From Streptococcus sp. 29892 (GTDB lineage Bacteria; Bacillota; Bacilli; Lactobacillales; Streptococcaceae): DNA of 64,000 nt. The position numbers and the translations under genes are program-made. Positions 45,853 to 55,191 of this stretch are shown one piece after another (within the stretch, counting starts at the first letter, position 1; every line of letters starts with the position of its first letter). The notes beneath the pieces were generated by a model. It had not been told where the DNA came from, ran no database searches, and saw nothing but the letters and a program-made list of their open reading frames with translations. The stretch lies in assembly GCF_032594935.1 (NCBI RefSeq), contig NZ_CP118734.1, forward strand, positions 1,826,001 through 1,890,000, read 5' to 3'.

Positions 45853-46365
45853 TTATCCCGCAAAGAAGTAAATAATTGACATAGCAAGAAGCCAAACTAC
45901 AAAGATTAGTATAGTTAGATTACGGAAATAATGTATCGTTCCTGCATACCGCTCAACATAGGCCAATTTAGGATTTTTGGGGTTATAGTAAACTGCCATA
46001 GTCGAGCCAACAGGCCAATGTTTTCTATAATCGCATTTTAAACCATTTGCATAGATTGTTAATCTATCTTTTAGTATTTCTCGCTTCAGTTCTTCTTCTG
46101 TTTCATAGGTAAAGTAAACATTACCTTTATCGATATAACGCATATAGTAACGTAAGTGTTGTCTGTACCTCTTTCCATCAACATAGTATTCAACTATCGG
46201 TGTATGAAATCGTTGAAACATTTTATGACCAATGACAATCCCTTTGATTTTTACCGAACTCTTATCTCTAATTGTCACTTGGCGCCACCAGTTGTAGAAA
46301 AAGACTAAACCTAGAAGCCAACATACGAATGTTAAAATAACATAGCCCAAAGTTGATTCTTTCAT
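45853..46365 (-). CDS. DUF3592-like membrane protein
   Basis: 170 residues, membrane helices at about 6-24 and 145-166 enclosing an extracytoplasmic or cytoplasmic beta-rich region with VEYYVDGKRYRQHLRYY and VGSTMAVYYNPKNPKLAYVE. The last motif is typical of DUF3592 proteins. Its function is unknown. It lies 3 bases after the lipoprotein gene and before the pseudogene, within the T7SS-related island. Confidence 0.65.
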   Translation of the reverse strand: MKESTLGYVILTFVCWLLGLVFFYNWWRQVTIRDKSSVKIKGIVIGHKMFQRFHTPIVEYYVDGKRYRQHLRYYMRYIDKGNVYFTYETEEELKREILKDRLTIYANGLKCDYRKHWPVGSTMAVYYNPKNPKLAYVERYAGTIHYFRNLTILIFVVWLLAMSIIYFFAG

Positions 46366-46368
46366 CCT

Positions 46369-46908
46369 TTACTCCACATATCCTAAATCTGAAATACTTA
46401 GTGAAATTTTGCTATTATCTGTCATATTTTTTACAACATCAACACTCTCAGCAGGGAGAGGTAGGAAGATAATGGCTGTCGTATTGGGCTCCAGCACCCC
46501 ATATTCATCAGGCTCATACAGCACTTTTTGATTTTCATAGATGACCGTTCCATCATAGGACCAGTTAACCGTAAAATCAAAATTCTGTTCAATCCTATCT
46601 GCCGTCCTGTTCGTTACTAAGAACAGGGCGTAGGTAGTGGTTCCATCTGAATTCGTAGCATCCGCATAATTTAAACTAATGGCATTTTCTGCTCCTAAGT
46701 TAGGATTCTTTTCAAGCAAATCCTCAACATATTGAACAACTTCATCAGATTGAGTTGTATTTTTTCCATGTACTAATGTCAAGGCCTTATCCTCCACTGA
46801 ACTACTTGTACTACTTTCAACACTTGATTGTGTTTCTGTATTTGTACTCGAATTTCCACAAGCCGTTAATAAGAACATGCTTGTGACGATAACAATTATT
46901 TTCTTCAT
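46369..46908 (-). CDS. Small lipoprotein
   Basis: 179 residues. Signal peptide ends LLTACG (Cys about 17), followed by a short Ser/Thr linker and a beta-rich domain (SLNYADATNSDGTTTYALFL, DFTVNWSYDGTVI, ILPLP-like end) that resembles the immunoglobulin-like fold of secreted lipoproteins. It is the first gene of the island on the minus strand, probably driven from the TGGTATAAT element at 47034. Role unknown. Confidence 0.7.
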   Translation of the reverse strand: MKKIIVIVTSMFLLTACGNSSTNTETQSSVESSTSSSVEDKALTLVHGKNTTQSDEVVQYVEDLLEKNPNLGAENAISLNYADATNSDGTTTYALFLVTNRTADRIEQNFDFTVNWSYDGTVIYENQKVLYEPDEYGVLEPNTTAIIFLPLPAESVDVVKNMTDNSKISLSISDLGYVE

Positions 46909-47033
46909 CTCTTCTCACTTTCTAAAAATTGAGATTAACCTAGGTAGCACTACGATCACTAACAAATCACCTATAAGTCCACATCAAACAGCGCTTCTGA
47001 ATATACACCGCTGACTTCTACATAATACCTATC

Positions 47034-47043
47034 CATTATACCA
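47034..47043 (-). promoter_or_regulatory. Extended -10 at the island edge (boundary copy 4)
   Basis: Minus strand TGGTATAATGGATAGG, the same core as the three internal boundary elements. It marks the upstream end of the accessory island and could drive the lipoprotein gene. The remaining interval 46909-47033 shows nothing else. Confidence 0.5.
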
Positions 47044-47102
47044 AAATTCTAGATAAGATGGCATATTTAAAAAATGTTACCCAGATATGAGTTTGAAGCC
47101 AC

Positions 47103-47133
47103 CAAAAAAAGCTGAACACTCAGCTTTTTTATG
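47103..47133 (-). terminator. purR terminator
   Basis: AAAAAAAGCTGA pairs with TCAGCTTTTTT around a short loop; symmetrical and so possibly bidirectional. Confidence 0.85.
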
Positions 47134-47191
47134 CACGCATAATTTAAATGGGGGGGCAGCATACATCTCTTGAAGTGCTGACCAGTAAAAG

Positions 47192-48004
47192 TTACTCAAA
47201 AATATTACCCAACTCAACGTCCACGCGATTTTCTTTGACATTAATGTCCGTCACAGCTAGAAGGGATTTGTAGTTGGCAACGTTGCGATCACCTTTTTGG
47301 TTTTCCGCAAAGACGGCTACACCTACTAAAGTTGAGTCAAACTCAGACAAGAGGCTGATCATACCATTGATGGTACCACCATTTTTCAAGAAATCATCGA
47401 CAATCAAGACACGACTTCCTGCCTTCAAGCTACGCTTGGATAGGAACATTTTCTCAATGCGGTCGCTAGATCCTGACACATAGTTGACAGAAACGGTTGA
47501 ACCCTCTGTAATCTTGAGGTCACGACGAACAATAACAAATGGAACATTGAGTACATTGGCAACGGCATTGGCTAAAGGAACACCTTTTGTTGCAACCGTC
47601 ATGACAGCATCAATCTTTTCTTCCTTAAAAGCATTGGCAATAATACGACCAACGTTTTTCAAGACATGAGGTGTTGAAAGAAGGTCAGATGAGTAAATAT
47701 AACCACCTGGCAAAATTCGGTTACTTTCAGCCATCTGGTCACGAAGAGCCTGAGCAATCTCGATGGACTCTTCCTTAGAAATAGACGGCGTGAACACAAC
47801 ACCTCCACTGGCACCAGTAATGGTTTCAATCTGACCAATCGAACTTTCTTCAAAGGCTTTTTTAATAATTGCAATATCTTCTGAAATTGAAGACTTAGCA
47901 GACTCATACTTTTCCGCAAAGGTATTCAAGCTTGTTAATTCGTAAGGGTGATTGATGAGGTAGTTAGAGATAACAACCATTCGTTCACTTCTTCTTAATT
48001 TCAT
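47192..48004 (-). CDS. purR: Purine operon regulator PurR
   Basis: 270 residues. The N-terminal winged helix (about 1-75, RRSERMVVISNYLINHPYEL) is fused to a phosphoribosyltransferase-fold domain with the PRPP loop VLIVDDFLKNGGT (about 202-214). In lactic acid bacteria it regulates pur genes in response to PRPP. A matching box (AAAAGCGAACTTT) overlaps its own promoter, and others are upstream of purA in this window. Confidence 0.94.
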   Translation of the reverse strand: MKLRRSERMVVISNYLINHPYELTSLNTFAEKYESAKSSISEDIAIIKKAFEESSIGQIETITGASGGVVFTPSISKEESIEIAQALRDQMAESNRILPGGYIYSSDLLSTPHVLKNVGRIIANAFKEEKIDAVMTVATKGVPLANAVANVLNVPFVIVRRDLKITEGSTVSVNYVSGSSDRIEKMFLSKRSLKAGSRVLIVDDFLKNGGTINGMISLLSEFDSTLVGVAVFAENQKGDRNVANYKSLLAVTDINVKENRVDVELGNIFE

Positions 48005-48030
48005 ATCGTTCTCCTTTTTGGCTTTTTCCT

Positions 48031-48063
48031 ATTATAGCACAATCTATGCAAAAAGCGAACTTT
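48031..48063 (-). promoter_or_regulatory. purR promoter with overlapping PurR box
   Basis: Minus strand -10 TATAAT (48031-48036). Plus-strand AAAAGCGAACTTT at 48051-48063 fits 12 of 13 positions of AWWWCCGAACWWT and covers the -35 region, suggesting autoregulation. Confidence 0.6.
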
Positions 48064-48105
48064 TTTATTTTAAAAAGTCCGTCTTTTTCGTATTTTGTTC
48101 ATTTT

Positions 48106-48972
48106 TCACAAATACCATGATGGTTGAAGCCTGCTATAGCCTTGATACCAAGTCCAAACAGCATCAGCCTGTTCTTTCATCAAGGGGATTTGGAGGGGAT
48201 CCACCTGTTCCGCCCAAGAAAGAGCCCCTAGACTGTTCACGGTCAGATAAAGGGCTAAAAGCCTCCAAAATTCCTCTGGAATAACTCCTTCAAAGTAGGC
48301 TTCCACCTGACCACGCGCAAAGGCTGGCGACAAGTCTGCCGTGAAAATCAATCGATTAAACTCTTCCCAAGGATCTCCTATATCGTAGCGATCAAAGTCT
48401 AAAATTTTCAGTCTTCCATCCTGGCCCCGTAGAAAGTTCCCTGTATGAAAATCACCATGATGGTAGGCAATTGGTCTTCCTGCCAGCAAGTGACGATTGG
48501 CCTGAACAAAGTCTATCATAGCTTGACCATTTGGATAGGAATGACTAGCTGCTTGGTAGGCAGCTAATTTATTGTCAATCTTAGCCTGATAGTAGTTGTT
48601 CCAGTCCCGTTGGCTTTGGTCAATAGGCAAGGCATGTAAGGTTCGCAAGAACTGACCTGACTGACAGCCCAGTTCATATAAGGTTTGTTCTGACAGACTG
48701 GTAGCCAAGTCATTCATATCCTGACCTTCTATCCATTCATAGAGGCTATGGACCGACTTCTCATCTGTCCAAAAGGCGATTGGCTCTGCCACAGGCAAAC
48801 TTAGACCAAACAGTTTTTCAACTAACTGAAACTCTAATCGCTTAGCCTCATAGGCTGGTCGCTCTGCTATTCTCAAAAGACCAAGGCGACCATCTTCTAG
48901 CTGGACCTTATGCTTTCGGTCCGAGGACCAACCTTTGGTGAGGGGCTGTCGAGATACAATCCCAACTGCCAT
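48106..48972 (-). CDS. APH-fold phosphotransferase
   Basis: 288 residues. YHHGDFHTGNFL (about 171-182) is the catalytic loop (HGDxxxxN) and LKILDFDRYDIGDPWEE (about 189-205) supplies the metal-binding Asp. Relatives include aminoglycoside and small-molecule kinases; nothing identifies a resistance enzyme and the conserved core location argues against it. It is encoded next to yhaM, whose stop it overlaps by a base, in the rsgA-to-purR cluster. Confidence 0.8.
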   Translation of the reverse strand: MAVGIVSRQPLTKGWSSDRKHKVQLEDGRLGLLRIAERPAYEAKRLEFQLVEKLFGLSLPVAEPIAFWTDEKSVHSLYEWIEGQDMNDLATSLSEQTLYELGCQSGQFLRTLHALPIDQSQRDWNNYYQAKIDNKLAAYQAASHSYPNGQAMIDFVQANRHLLAGRPIAYHHGDFHTGNFLRGQDGRLKILDFDRYDIGDPWEEFNRLIFTADLSPAFARGQVEAYFEGVIPEEFWRLLALYLTVNSLGALSWAEQVDPLQIPLMKEQADAVWTWYQGYSRLQPSWYL

Positions 48973-49913
48973 CAGTCGATGTTGGGCTTATAGAAGGCGC
49001 GGTTATCCATGGCAAAGATACGGTTGGTCATCTCGCCTGGGCCGACCTTGTCCAAGGCCGATAGCATCATCATCATTTCCGCATCGATGTTGTCAATCAT
49101 GTGGAGGATTTCCGCCTCCATAATCTGCGGACGGACAGGGCTTCCATACTCCAGCAAACCGTGGTGGCTGAGGATGACGTGGCGCAGAACAGTCACTTCT
49201 TCCTTGCTATCGTCAATGCCCAATTCCATCAAGACCTTGGTAATCTCTTCATCAATCAGGGAAATGTGCCCAATCAGATTGCCACGGACAGTGTAGCCAG
49301 TGTTATCAGGACCTGTCAGTTCAATCACCTTGGCTAGGTCATGAAGCATAATCCCTGCGAAAAGCAGGCTCTTGTTGAGCTGAGGATAAATGTCACCAAT
49401 TTTATCTGCCAAACGGACCATGGTCGCTGTATGGAAGGACAAACCTGAATAGAAGGCGTGGTGATTGGTCTTGGCCGCTGGATAGGAATAAAATTCCTTG
49501 TCGTACTTGCTGTAGAGAGCACGGACAATCCGCTGCCAAGTGGCATTTTCAATGCGGAAAATCATCTGGCTCAAGTATTCCTTGGTGTCCTTGACATCAA
49601 CAGGTGGTTTTTCCTTGAAATCAGCAGGATCATTTGGCTCACCAGCTTTTGGCAAACGAAGAACCAGTTGATTGACCTGGGGGGTGTTGTTGTAAACTTC
49701 ACGGCGTCCCTGCATGTGAACTACTGTTCCAGCAGTAAAGTCTTTGATTTTCCCTGGTTGGGCATCCCAGACCTTGCCTTCAATCTCGCCCGTATCATCT
49801 TGGAAGGTCAGAGCTAGGTAGTCTTTGCCAGCTCGTGTTTGACGGACTTCAGCTGTCTTGATCAGATAGAATCCTTCGAAGAATTCATCTTTTTTCATTT
49901 GGTTAATTTTCAT
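48972..49913 (-). CDS. yhaM: 3'-5' exoribonuclease YhaM (CBF1-type)
   Basis: 313 residues from the ATG at 49913. An N-terminal OB fold (TRAGKDYLALTFQDDTGEIE, about 22-41) binds nucleic acid. The C-terminal HD domain contains HHAFYSGLSFHTATMV and GIMLHDLAKV, with the metal-binding HD pair. It trims RNA (and DNA) 3' ends. Its start overlaps the rmuC stop, so the genes are coupled. Confidence 0.9.
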   Translation of the reverse strand: MKINQMKKDEFFEGFYLIKTAEVRQTRAGKDYLALTFQDDTGEIEGKVWDAQPGKIKDFTAGTVVHMQGRREVYNNTPQVNQLVLRLPKAGEPNDPADFKEKPPVDVKDTKEYLSQMIFRIENATWQRIVRALYSKYDKEFYSYPAAKTNHHAFYSGLSFHTATMVRLADKIGDIYPQLNKSLLFAGIMLHDLAKVIELTGPDNTGYTVRGNLIGHISLIDEEITKVLMELGIDDSKEEVTVLRHVILSHHGLLEYGSPVRPQIMEAEILHMIDNIDAEMMMMLSALDKVGPGEMTNRIFAMDNRAFYKPNID

Positions 49914-51141
49914 TATCTTCCTCATCTAATGGGGACAGGCCAAGCAGTCCCTTGGTTTGATCATCTTCGTACAGGTCAATGGTACGAAGACTACGCTCGA
50001 TAGCGTTGGTGCGAGTGGTTAGGAGTTTGTCAATATTGCTGCTGGCCTGATTGAGCTGTTTCTGAGCCTTGACCAAGAGGTCAGAAAACTTGCCAAATTC
50101 CAGCTTGACATTGCCCAAGACCTTGGAAATATCATCGGCCGACCGTTGAATATTGAGGGTCTTAAAGCCGACGGAGAGCGAATTAAGCAGGGCAGAAAGT
50201 GTGGTGGGTCCAGCTACTACGATATTTTCCTGACGGCGAAGCTCATCAAAGAAAATCGGATTGCGGACCACTTCTGAATAAAGCCCTTCGGTTGGCAAAA
50301 ACAAGACGCCAAAATTAGTGGTTTCAGGCGGATTGAGGTACTTGCTCTGAATGTCCTTGGCAAAACGTTTAATAGCCGCTAAGAGATTTTTGCGGTGGAG
50401 GTCAATCTGGTCCTTGTCCCCACTTTCGTAGGCATCTTCCAAGCGATAATAGTCCGCCAGCGGAAACTTGGAATCGATTGGCAAGTAGATATAATCTCCC
50501 TCGGTCCGTCCCGGTAGCTTGACCGCATACTCCACGCGCTCATTCGAGCCTGAAACCGTGGCAAACTCTCGCTCATATTGGCTAGGTGTCAAAATATCCT
50601 CGATAATCTGTCCCAGCTGCAATTCGCCCATGATGCCACGGGTTTTAGTGCCAGACAGGACCTTGTTAAGACTGCCCACATCACGCGCCACCGTCTGCAT
50701 TTCGCCCAGACCACGATTGACCGATTCCAACTGCTTGGACACCGTTTCAAAGGAGGCTTGTAGGCGGGTTTGCAGGGTTTTCTCCAGTTTTTCCTCAACC
50801 GTCTGCCGCATTTCTTCCAGGCGTTTTTCATTGGACTCCTGAATGGCCTGCAAACGGCGATCGGTGGCATCTCGATTTTCCAAGTGGCCCTTATTCAGCT
50901 CTTGACGGATGTCGGTTAGCTGTTGGTAAAGCTCCGTGCGGAGTCGTTCCACTTCCTGATGAATGGCCTGCTGCTGTTTGAGAGTTGCATTTTCTAGTTG
51001 ATAGCTGAGCTGGTCAGACAAGTTGTCTGCAGTATCTTCGGCTTGATCTTGCAAAAGCAGGGCCAAGCTCTGCCATTTTCCATAAAGAAAAACCAAGGCA
51101 AGCAAGACCAGTATCAGCAAAATAAGTAGTACAATATCCAT
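49903..51141 (-). CDS. rmuC: DNA recombination protein RmuC
   Basis: 412 residues. An N-terminal membrane helix (about 3-22), a long coiled coil (about 30-150), then the RmuC nuclease-like domain with TKTRGIMGELQLGQIIEDIL and YLPIDSKFPLADYYRL. The protein limits inversions at repeats in E. coli. It begins one base after the thiN gene ends and overlaps yhaM. Confidence 0.9.
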   Translation of the reverse strand: MDIVLLILLILVLLALVFLYGKWQSLALLLQDQAEDTADNLSDQLSYQLENATLKQQQAIHQEVERLRTELYQQLTDIRQELNKGHLENRDATDRRLQAIQESNEKRLEEMRQTVEEKLEKTLQTRLQASFETVSKQLESVNRGLGEMQTVARDVGSLNKVLSGTKTRGIMGELQLGQIIEDILTPSQYEREFATVSGSNERVEYAVKLPGRTEGDYIYLPIDSKFPLADYYRLEDAYESGDKDQIDLHRKNLLAAIKRFAKDIQSKYLNPPETTNFGVLFLPTEGLYSEVVRNPIFFDELRRQENIVVAGPTTLSALLNSLSVGFKTLNIQRSADDISKVLGNVKLEFGKFSDLLVKAQKQLNQASSNIDKLLTTRTNAIERSLRTIDLYEDDQTKGLLGLSPLDEEDNEN

Positions 51142-51774
51142 CTAATCCTTGTCCTTACTGTAGATCAGGACCACGTAGCCCTGATCCAGTTGAATGTCTA
51201 TGTCCCTATCTATAAATTCGTTAGAAGCATAGCATTTTTTGAAAAAATAATTACTGGCATCCAGCGGGTACTTGGCATGACGAATGGTCAGGCGACTCTG
51301 GTCCGACGGCATAAAGGAAATGTACTTCATACCAGCAATCGGTGACAAACGGTGCTGACCTGCAGGTCGAAAACGGACGATGTTCTGACTGTCCACCAAT
51401 TCAATCTGCTCCATATAGGCTGCCAAGTCTGGCTCAGCAGGCAAGAAGAGATTGCTCATCATGTGATCCATGCGACCACCCAAGGCTCCGTATATACGAA
51501 CCTGAGCCTGCGGATAGGCCTTGAAGATTTCCTTTAAAGCCAGCTCCAAGTCTGTATCAGCTTTTTCAGCAGGAGCTTGCAGAAACCGCTCTGCCATCTC
51601 CCTGATCCGCCCTAATTCTTCAGGTGTCACCGAGTCAAAATCACCGATAGCCCAGTCAAGAGGCAGGGAATGGTCCAGAAGACGAAGAGAGCCTGCATCT
51701 ACCCCCACATAGAGGTCGGCAGGCTCAGGAAGGCAGTCAAAGGAACCGCCTGCAATGACAGCAACCTTAGTCAT
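51142..51774 (-). CDS. thiN: Thiamine diphosphokinase
   Basis: 210 residues. AGGSFDCLPEPADLYVGVDAGS near the N-terminus (VGVDAG about 23-28), DWAIGDFDSV with the metal-binding Asp, and EKADTDLELAL, all conserved in ThiN. It makes thiamine diphosphate from thiamine and ATP. It overlaps rpe by 8 bases. Confidence 0.92.
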   Translation of the reverse strand: MTKVAVIAGGSFDCLPEPADLYVGVDAGSLRLLDHSLPLDWAIGDFDSVTPEELGRIREMAERFLQAPAEKADTDLELALKEIFKAYPQAQVRIYGALGGRMDHMMSNLFLPAEPDLAAYMEQIELVDSQNIVRFRPAGQHRLSPIAGMKYISFMPSDQSRLTIRHAKYPLDASNYFFKKCYASNEFIDRDIDIQLDQGYVVLIYSKDKD

Positions 51775-52426
51775 TGAGGGCAGCTCTCAATTTGGCAACG
51801 TTGGCATCCAAATCGCCTTTGAAGAGATAGGACCCTGCCACAAAGACATTGGCACCCGCATTTTTGGCTGAATGAATGGTCTTGTCGTCAATCCCGCCGT
51901 CCACTTCGATGTCAAAGTTCAAGCCCTTGGCTTCACGAAGTTTGACCAAGGCCTCAATCTTCTCAGCCACTTCTGGAATGTAGGCCTGACCACCAAAACC
52001 TGGGTTGACCGTCATGAGCAGAACCTGATCCACCAAGTTGAGCACAGGCTCAATGGTCACAAGAGGAGTGCCTGGATTGATCACCACACCCACCTTCATA
52101 CCGGCAGCACGGATTTTTTGCAGGGTCCCATGCAAGTGAACCGTTGCTTCTGCGTGAATAGTCAAGATATCCGCACCAGCGCGGGCGAAGCTTTCGATAT
52201 GGTTTTCAGGATTGGACACCATGAGGTGGCAATCGAAGACCAGCTTGCTATGAGGACGCATAGCCGCAACCACATCCGCACCAAAGCTGATATTTGGCAC
52301 AAAATGACCATCCATAATATCAATATGAACGTATTCCACACCTGTCTGCTCAATACGCTTGAGCTCTTTTTCAAAATTTGCATAATCTGCCGCCAAAATA
52401 GACGGTGCAATCTTATAATGTGACAT
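51767..52426 (-). CDS. rpe: Ribulose-phosphate 3-epimerase
   Basis: 219 residues, a TIM barrel: IAPSILAADYANFEKEL at the start, HIDIMDGHFVPNISFG (about 35-50) with metal-binding His and Asp, MTVNPGFGGQ, and EVDGGI (about 175-180). It interconverts ribulose-5-phosphate and xylulose-5-phosphate. It lies 14 bases after rsgA. Confidence 0.95.
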   Translation of the reverse strand: MSHYKIAPSILAADYANFEKELKRIEQTGVEYVHIDIMDGHFVPNISFGADVVAAMRPHSKLVFDCHLMVSNPENHIESFARAGADILTIHAEATVHLHGTLQKIRAAGMKVGVVINPGTPLVTIEPVLNLVDQVLLMTVNPGFGGQAYIPEVAEKIEALVKLREAKGLNFDIEVDGGIDDKTIHSAKNAGANVFVAGSYLFKGDLDANVAKLRAALND

Positions 52427-52440
52427 AGAGTACCAACTTT

Positions 52441-53316
52441 CTATTTGAATTTCTTACTAACCTTGGTATAGGTTTCACGCTGATTTTGGATTTCGCTGAG
52501 GAATTGGAGGTAATTGTCAAAGCGACTTTGGGAAATGGCAGAGCTGGCAACAGCTTCCTTGACTGCACAATCCGGCTCGTGTGTGTGGGTACAGGTCCTA
52601 AATTTACAGTCCTGACTGCCTTCCGCAATCTCTGGGAAACAATCTGTCAGAGCCTCCGCCTCCTTGACTTCATAGTCTAGGGATGAGAAACCTGGCGTAT
52701 CCGCAATTTTCCCACCGAAGACATTGTAGAAGCTGACCGCACGAGTGGTATGGCGACCACGCCCCAGACTATCTGAAATTGCCCCTGTTTCCAAGGCTAA
52801 TTCTGGCGCAATGCGATTGAGTAGAGTCGATTTGCCAACCCCTGTCTGCCCCATAAAGACCGTCACCTTATCCTGCAATAGTGGCGTCAATTCCTCCAAA
52901 CTATAGACAAAAGGATAGCCAATTTTCTCATAAATAGCCTTGAAGTCATCCATTTCTGTCCTGTCTTCTACCAAGTCCATCTTAGAGATGTAAATAACTG
53001 GGTCCATATCCTTTTGTTCAAGGAGAACTAGGAAACGATCCAGTAGATTGGCATTAAAATCAGGTTCCTTGGCTGACATGATAACCACCGCTTGATCGAT
53101 ATTGACGATAGGAGGTCGAACCAAACTATTCTTTCTCTCGTGGATTTTTAAAATATAGCCTTCTGAATTTTCCTCAGCCGAAAAGTCCACAAAATCACCC
53201 ACATAGGGCGTTTGTCCCTTCTTACGAAAATTTCCTCTGGCTCTGGTTTGATAAATCTGTCCATCTGCCTCAACATAGTAAAAACCAGCCAAGGCCTTGA
53301 TAATTCTTCCTTGCAA
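52441..53316 (-). CDS. rsgA: Ribosome small subunit-dependent GTPase A
   Basis: 291 residues. N-terminal OB fold, a circularly permuted GTPase domain with G4-like YISKMDLV before G1 [12 protein letters not shown], and a C-terminal zinc finger [16 protein letters not shown]. It checks late 30S maturation. It is the first gene of the rsgA-rpe-thiN-rmuC-yhaM-kinase cluster. Confidence 0.95.
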   Translation of the reverse strand: MQGRIIKALAGFYYVEADGQIYQTRARGNFRKKGQTPYVGDFVDFSAEENSEGYILKIHERKNSLVRPPIVNIDQAVVIMSAKEPDFNANLLDRFLVLLEQKDMDPVIYISKMDLVEDRTEMDDFKAIYEKIGYPFVYSLEELTPLLQDKVTVFMGQTGVGKSTLLNRIAPELALETGAISDSLGRGRHTTRAVSFYNVFGGKIADTPGFSSLDYEVKEAEALTDCFPEIAEGSQDCKFRTCTHTHEPDCAVKEAVASSAISQSRFDNYLQFLSEIQNQRETYTKVSKKFK

Positions 53317-53402
53317 TGAAGACTCCTTTGTGTGTACTTGTTCCTATTATACCAAATTTCCTACAAAAAAACCGCAAGCGGTTTCGATTTTACACTTTAC
53401 TC

Positions 53403-53431
53403 TAGTCATTTCAAATAAAAAATAGTATAAT
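53403..53431 (+). promoter_or_regulatory. tRNA-Leu promoter
   Basis: TAGTCA (53403-53408), 17 bases, TATAAT (53426-53431), ending nine bases before the tRNA. Confidence 0.55.
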
Positions 53432-53439
53432 AAAAACAA

Positions 53440-53521
53440 GCGGAGGTGGTGGAACGGCAGACACGCATGCTTCAGGCGCATGTGCCCATCGGGTGTGAGG
53501 GTTCAAATCCCTTCCTCCGCA
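53440..53521 (+). tRNA. tRNA-Leu (anticodon CAG)
   Basis: 82 bases with a long variable arm (GCCCATCGGGTG region), as in class II tRNAs. Acceptor arms GCGGAGG/CCTCCGC, anticodon stem CATGC/GCATG around TTCAGGC, T arm GAGGGTTCAAATCCCTT. No encoded CCA. Confidence 0.95.
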
Positions 53522-53533
53522 TGATAAATGGAG

Positions 53534-53572
53534 AGACCCCAAGTCAGAATTATTGGCTTGGGGTTATTTTTA
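53534..53572 (+). terminator. tRNA-Leu terminator
   Basis: CCCCAAG-TC pairs with GGCTTGGGG around a short loop, followed by TTATTTTTA. It overlaps the 3' end of the opposing ABC gene. Confidence 0.7.
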
Positions 53573-55162
53573 TATCTTCTCGCTCAGTTTCCCATCACGC
53601 ATTTCCAAAACCACATCAAACAAGTCTAGGATAGCTGGGTCTGATTGGTGCAAGATAGTAATGATCAGTTTGTCCTCCAACTGCAAGAGGTTGGTCAAAA
53701 CCTGTTTGGTCAGGGCAGGGTCTAAATGAGCGGTCGGTTCATCCAAGAGCAAGATGTCCTTGCCGCTCATAAGGGAACGGAGCAGACACAGGACATTTTT
53801 CTCGCCACCACTCAAGAGACTGGGGTCTGTTGTTGTATGCAAGGTGTCCTGTAAACTCTTTGGCAAGCTCTTCAACAAGCCAAGCATGACATCTCTTCCC
53901 TTCTCATAGGTCCCAAAGACAGACACATTGCTTTCAAAATCGGTATGGTAAAGATGTTCAAACTGGCTGAGATAGAAGGCTGTGGCAGTTTCCATTTCAT
54001 GCAAAACATCATTTTCCAGATAGGAAACACTTCCCTTATCCAGAGCTAGTTCTCCTGCCAACACTCTTAGAAAAGTCGATTTCCCGCTAGCTGACGGACC
54101 AATGATGGCATACTTTTTCCCCTTGTCAAACCGATAGGAAAAATCTGCTACCGCTAATTCTCCCACATGATAGGCCACATCCCTGACTTCCAAGGCTGTC
54201 ACATTGGGATAGCTTGGCACTTGCTCAGACAAGACCTGACCAGCAAGATAACCTTCTAAGTTGGCAACTGTTTCCTTGGTCGAATGGATATAATTGACAT
54301 CCAAGAGGATGTATTTCATAGGATAGATGAAATTTTCAACATAGCTAAAAGTCGCAATGGCAGCTCCAATGGTCAACTCTTTTTGCAACAAGAGGTAGCC
54401 GACCAAGCCAAAAGCTGTTAATTGCACCAAAAACATGGAAAATCCATTGACAACATTGGCCAAGGTTTTGAATTGCCCAAAGCGAAAACGGGCTTGCTCA
54501 CTTTCTTCTACTGACTGATGATGGACACGGCTGATGGAGCCGAAAGTTTCGGTATTAACGCGGTTCTTAGCAGAAAAGAGGTCTGTCACCACCTGAAAAT
54601 AACTTTCCAAACTCTGTAAAAATGCCCGCTGTCGCTGAGAAAGAGGACCGGAAATCCACTTGGGAATGAAGACCGCCAAGGCAGACGACAGAATAATCCC
54701 AATCGCAACCAGCGGATGAACAAAGAGAAAGAGGGAAACCGCATAGATGAGCATGCTCAAACTAGAACGAATAATGTCCATGAGAGGACTCAGATAACTC
54801 TCCTCAATGGTTTCCAAATCGTTGTCAAAAATGGACAGATAGGCAGAGACATTCTTCTCTGAAAATTTGGATAAAGGCTGTGATAACAAGCTGTTTGCCA
54901 GGCCTTTTTTAGCCGTGACATAGAAGCCCTGAGACACCTTCCACTCATAAACCTGGGAAATGTACTGAAAAACTGAATTGGCAATGATGGTCAAGGCATA
55001 AGCCAACAAGAGCCAGACAAGCCCTGTCCAGCCCATCTGAAAAATATGGTCAAAAAGATACTTATTTAACTCAGGCAAAACGACATTGGTTAAACTATAT
55101 AAGATATGGAAAACCAACTGAATGGCAATAACAGGCCGAAGAGATGATAGTATTTTTTTCAT
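53570..55162 (-). CDS. ABC exporter, fused membrane and ATPase domains
   Basis: 530 residues. Six predicted membrane helices (residues 1-300) precede an ATPase with Walker A GPSASGKST, signature LLSGGEKN and Walker B DILLLDEPTAHLD. The signature departs slightly from LSGGQ. It acts as a homo- or heterodimeric exporter; the substrate is unknown and no bacteriocin gene is near. A perfect 8+1+8 palindrome just before the start suggests specific repression by an unlinked regulator. Confidence 0.85.
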   Translation of the reverse strand: MKKILSSLRPVIAIQLVFHILYSLTNVVLPELNKYLFDHIFQMGWTGLVWLLLAYALTIIANSVFQYISQVYEWKVSQGFYVTAKKGLANSLLSQPLSKFSEKNVSAYLSIFDNDLETIEESYLSPLMDIIRSSLSMLIYAVSLFLFVHPLVAIGIILSSALAVFIPKWISGPLSQRQRAFLQSLESYFQVVTDLFSAKNRVNTETFGSISRVHHQSVEESEQARFRFGQFKTLANVVNGFSMFLVQLTAFGLVGYLLLQKELTIGAAIATFSYVENFIYPMKYILLDVNYIHSTKETVANLEGYLAGQVLSEQVPSYPNVTALEVRDVAYHVGELAVADFSYRFDKGKKYAIIGPSASGKSTFLRVLAGELALDKGSVSYLENDVLHEMETATAFYLSQFEHLYHTDFESNVSVFGTYEKGRDVMLGLLKSLPKSLQDTLHTTTDPSLLSGGEKNVLCLLRSLMSGKDILLLDEPTAHLDPALTKQVLTNLLQLEDKLIITILHQSDPAILDLFDVVLEMRDGKLSEKI

Positions 55163-55174
55163 GTTCTTTTACCC

Positions 55175-55191
55175 CTAAATTCAATTTAGGA
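55175..55191 (-). promoter_or_regulatory. Palindromic operator candidate before the ABC exporter gene
   Basis: CCTAAATT-C-AATTTAGG, a perfect 8-bp inverted repeat with a one-base centre, 13 bases before the ATG at 55162. It lies in the leader, downstream of a TATAAT at about 55227-55232 (minus strand). Confidence 0.55.

Noticed and set aside
35304-46908. CRISPR array or IS element as the source of the island's repeats
   Set aside because: Repeats are gene fragments and boundary elements of different lengths, not regular short repeats. No transposase or terminal inverted repeats are seen.
48106-48972. Aminoglycoside resistance gene
   Set aside because: The APH fold alone does not show this; the gene sits in a conserved housekeeping cluster and lacks mobile context.
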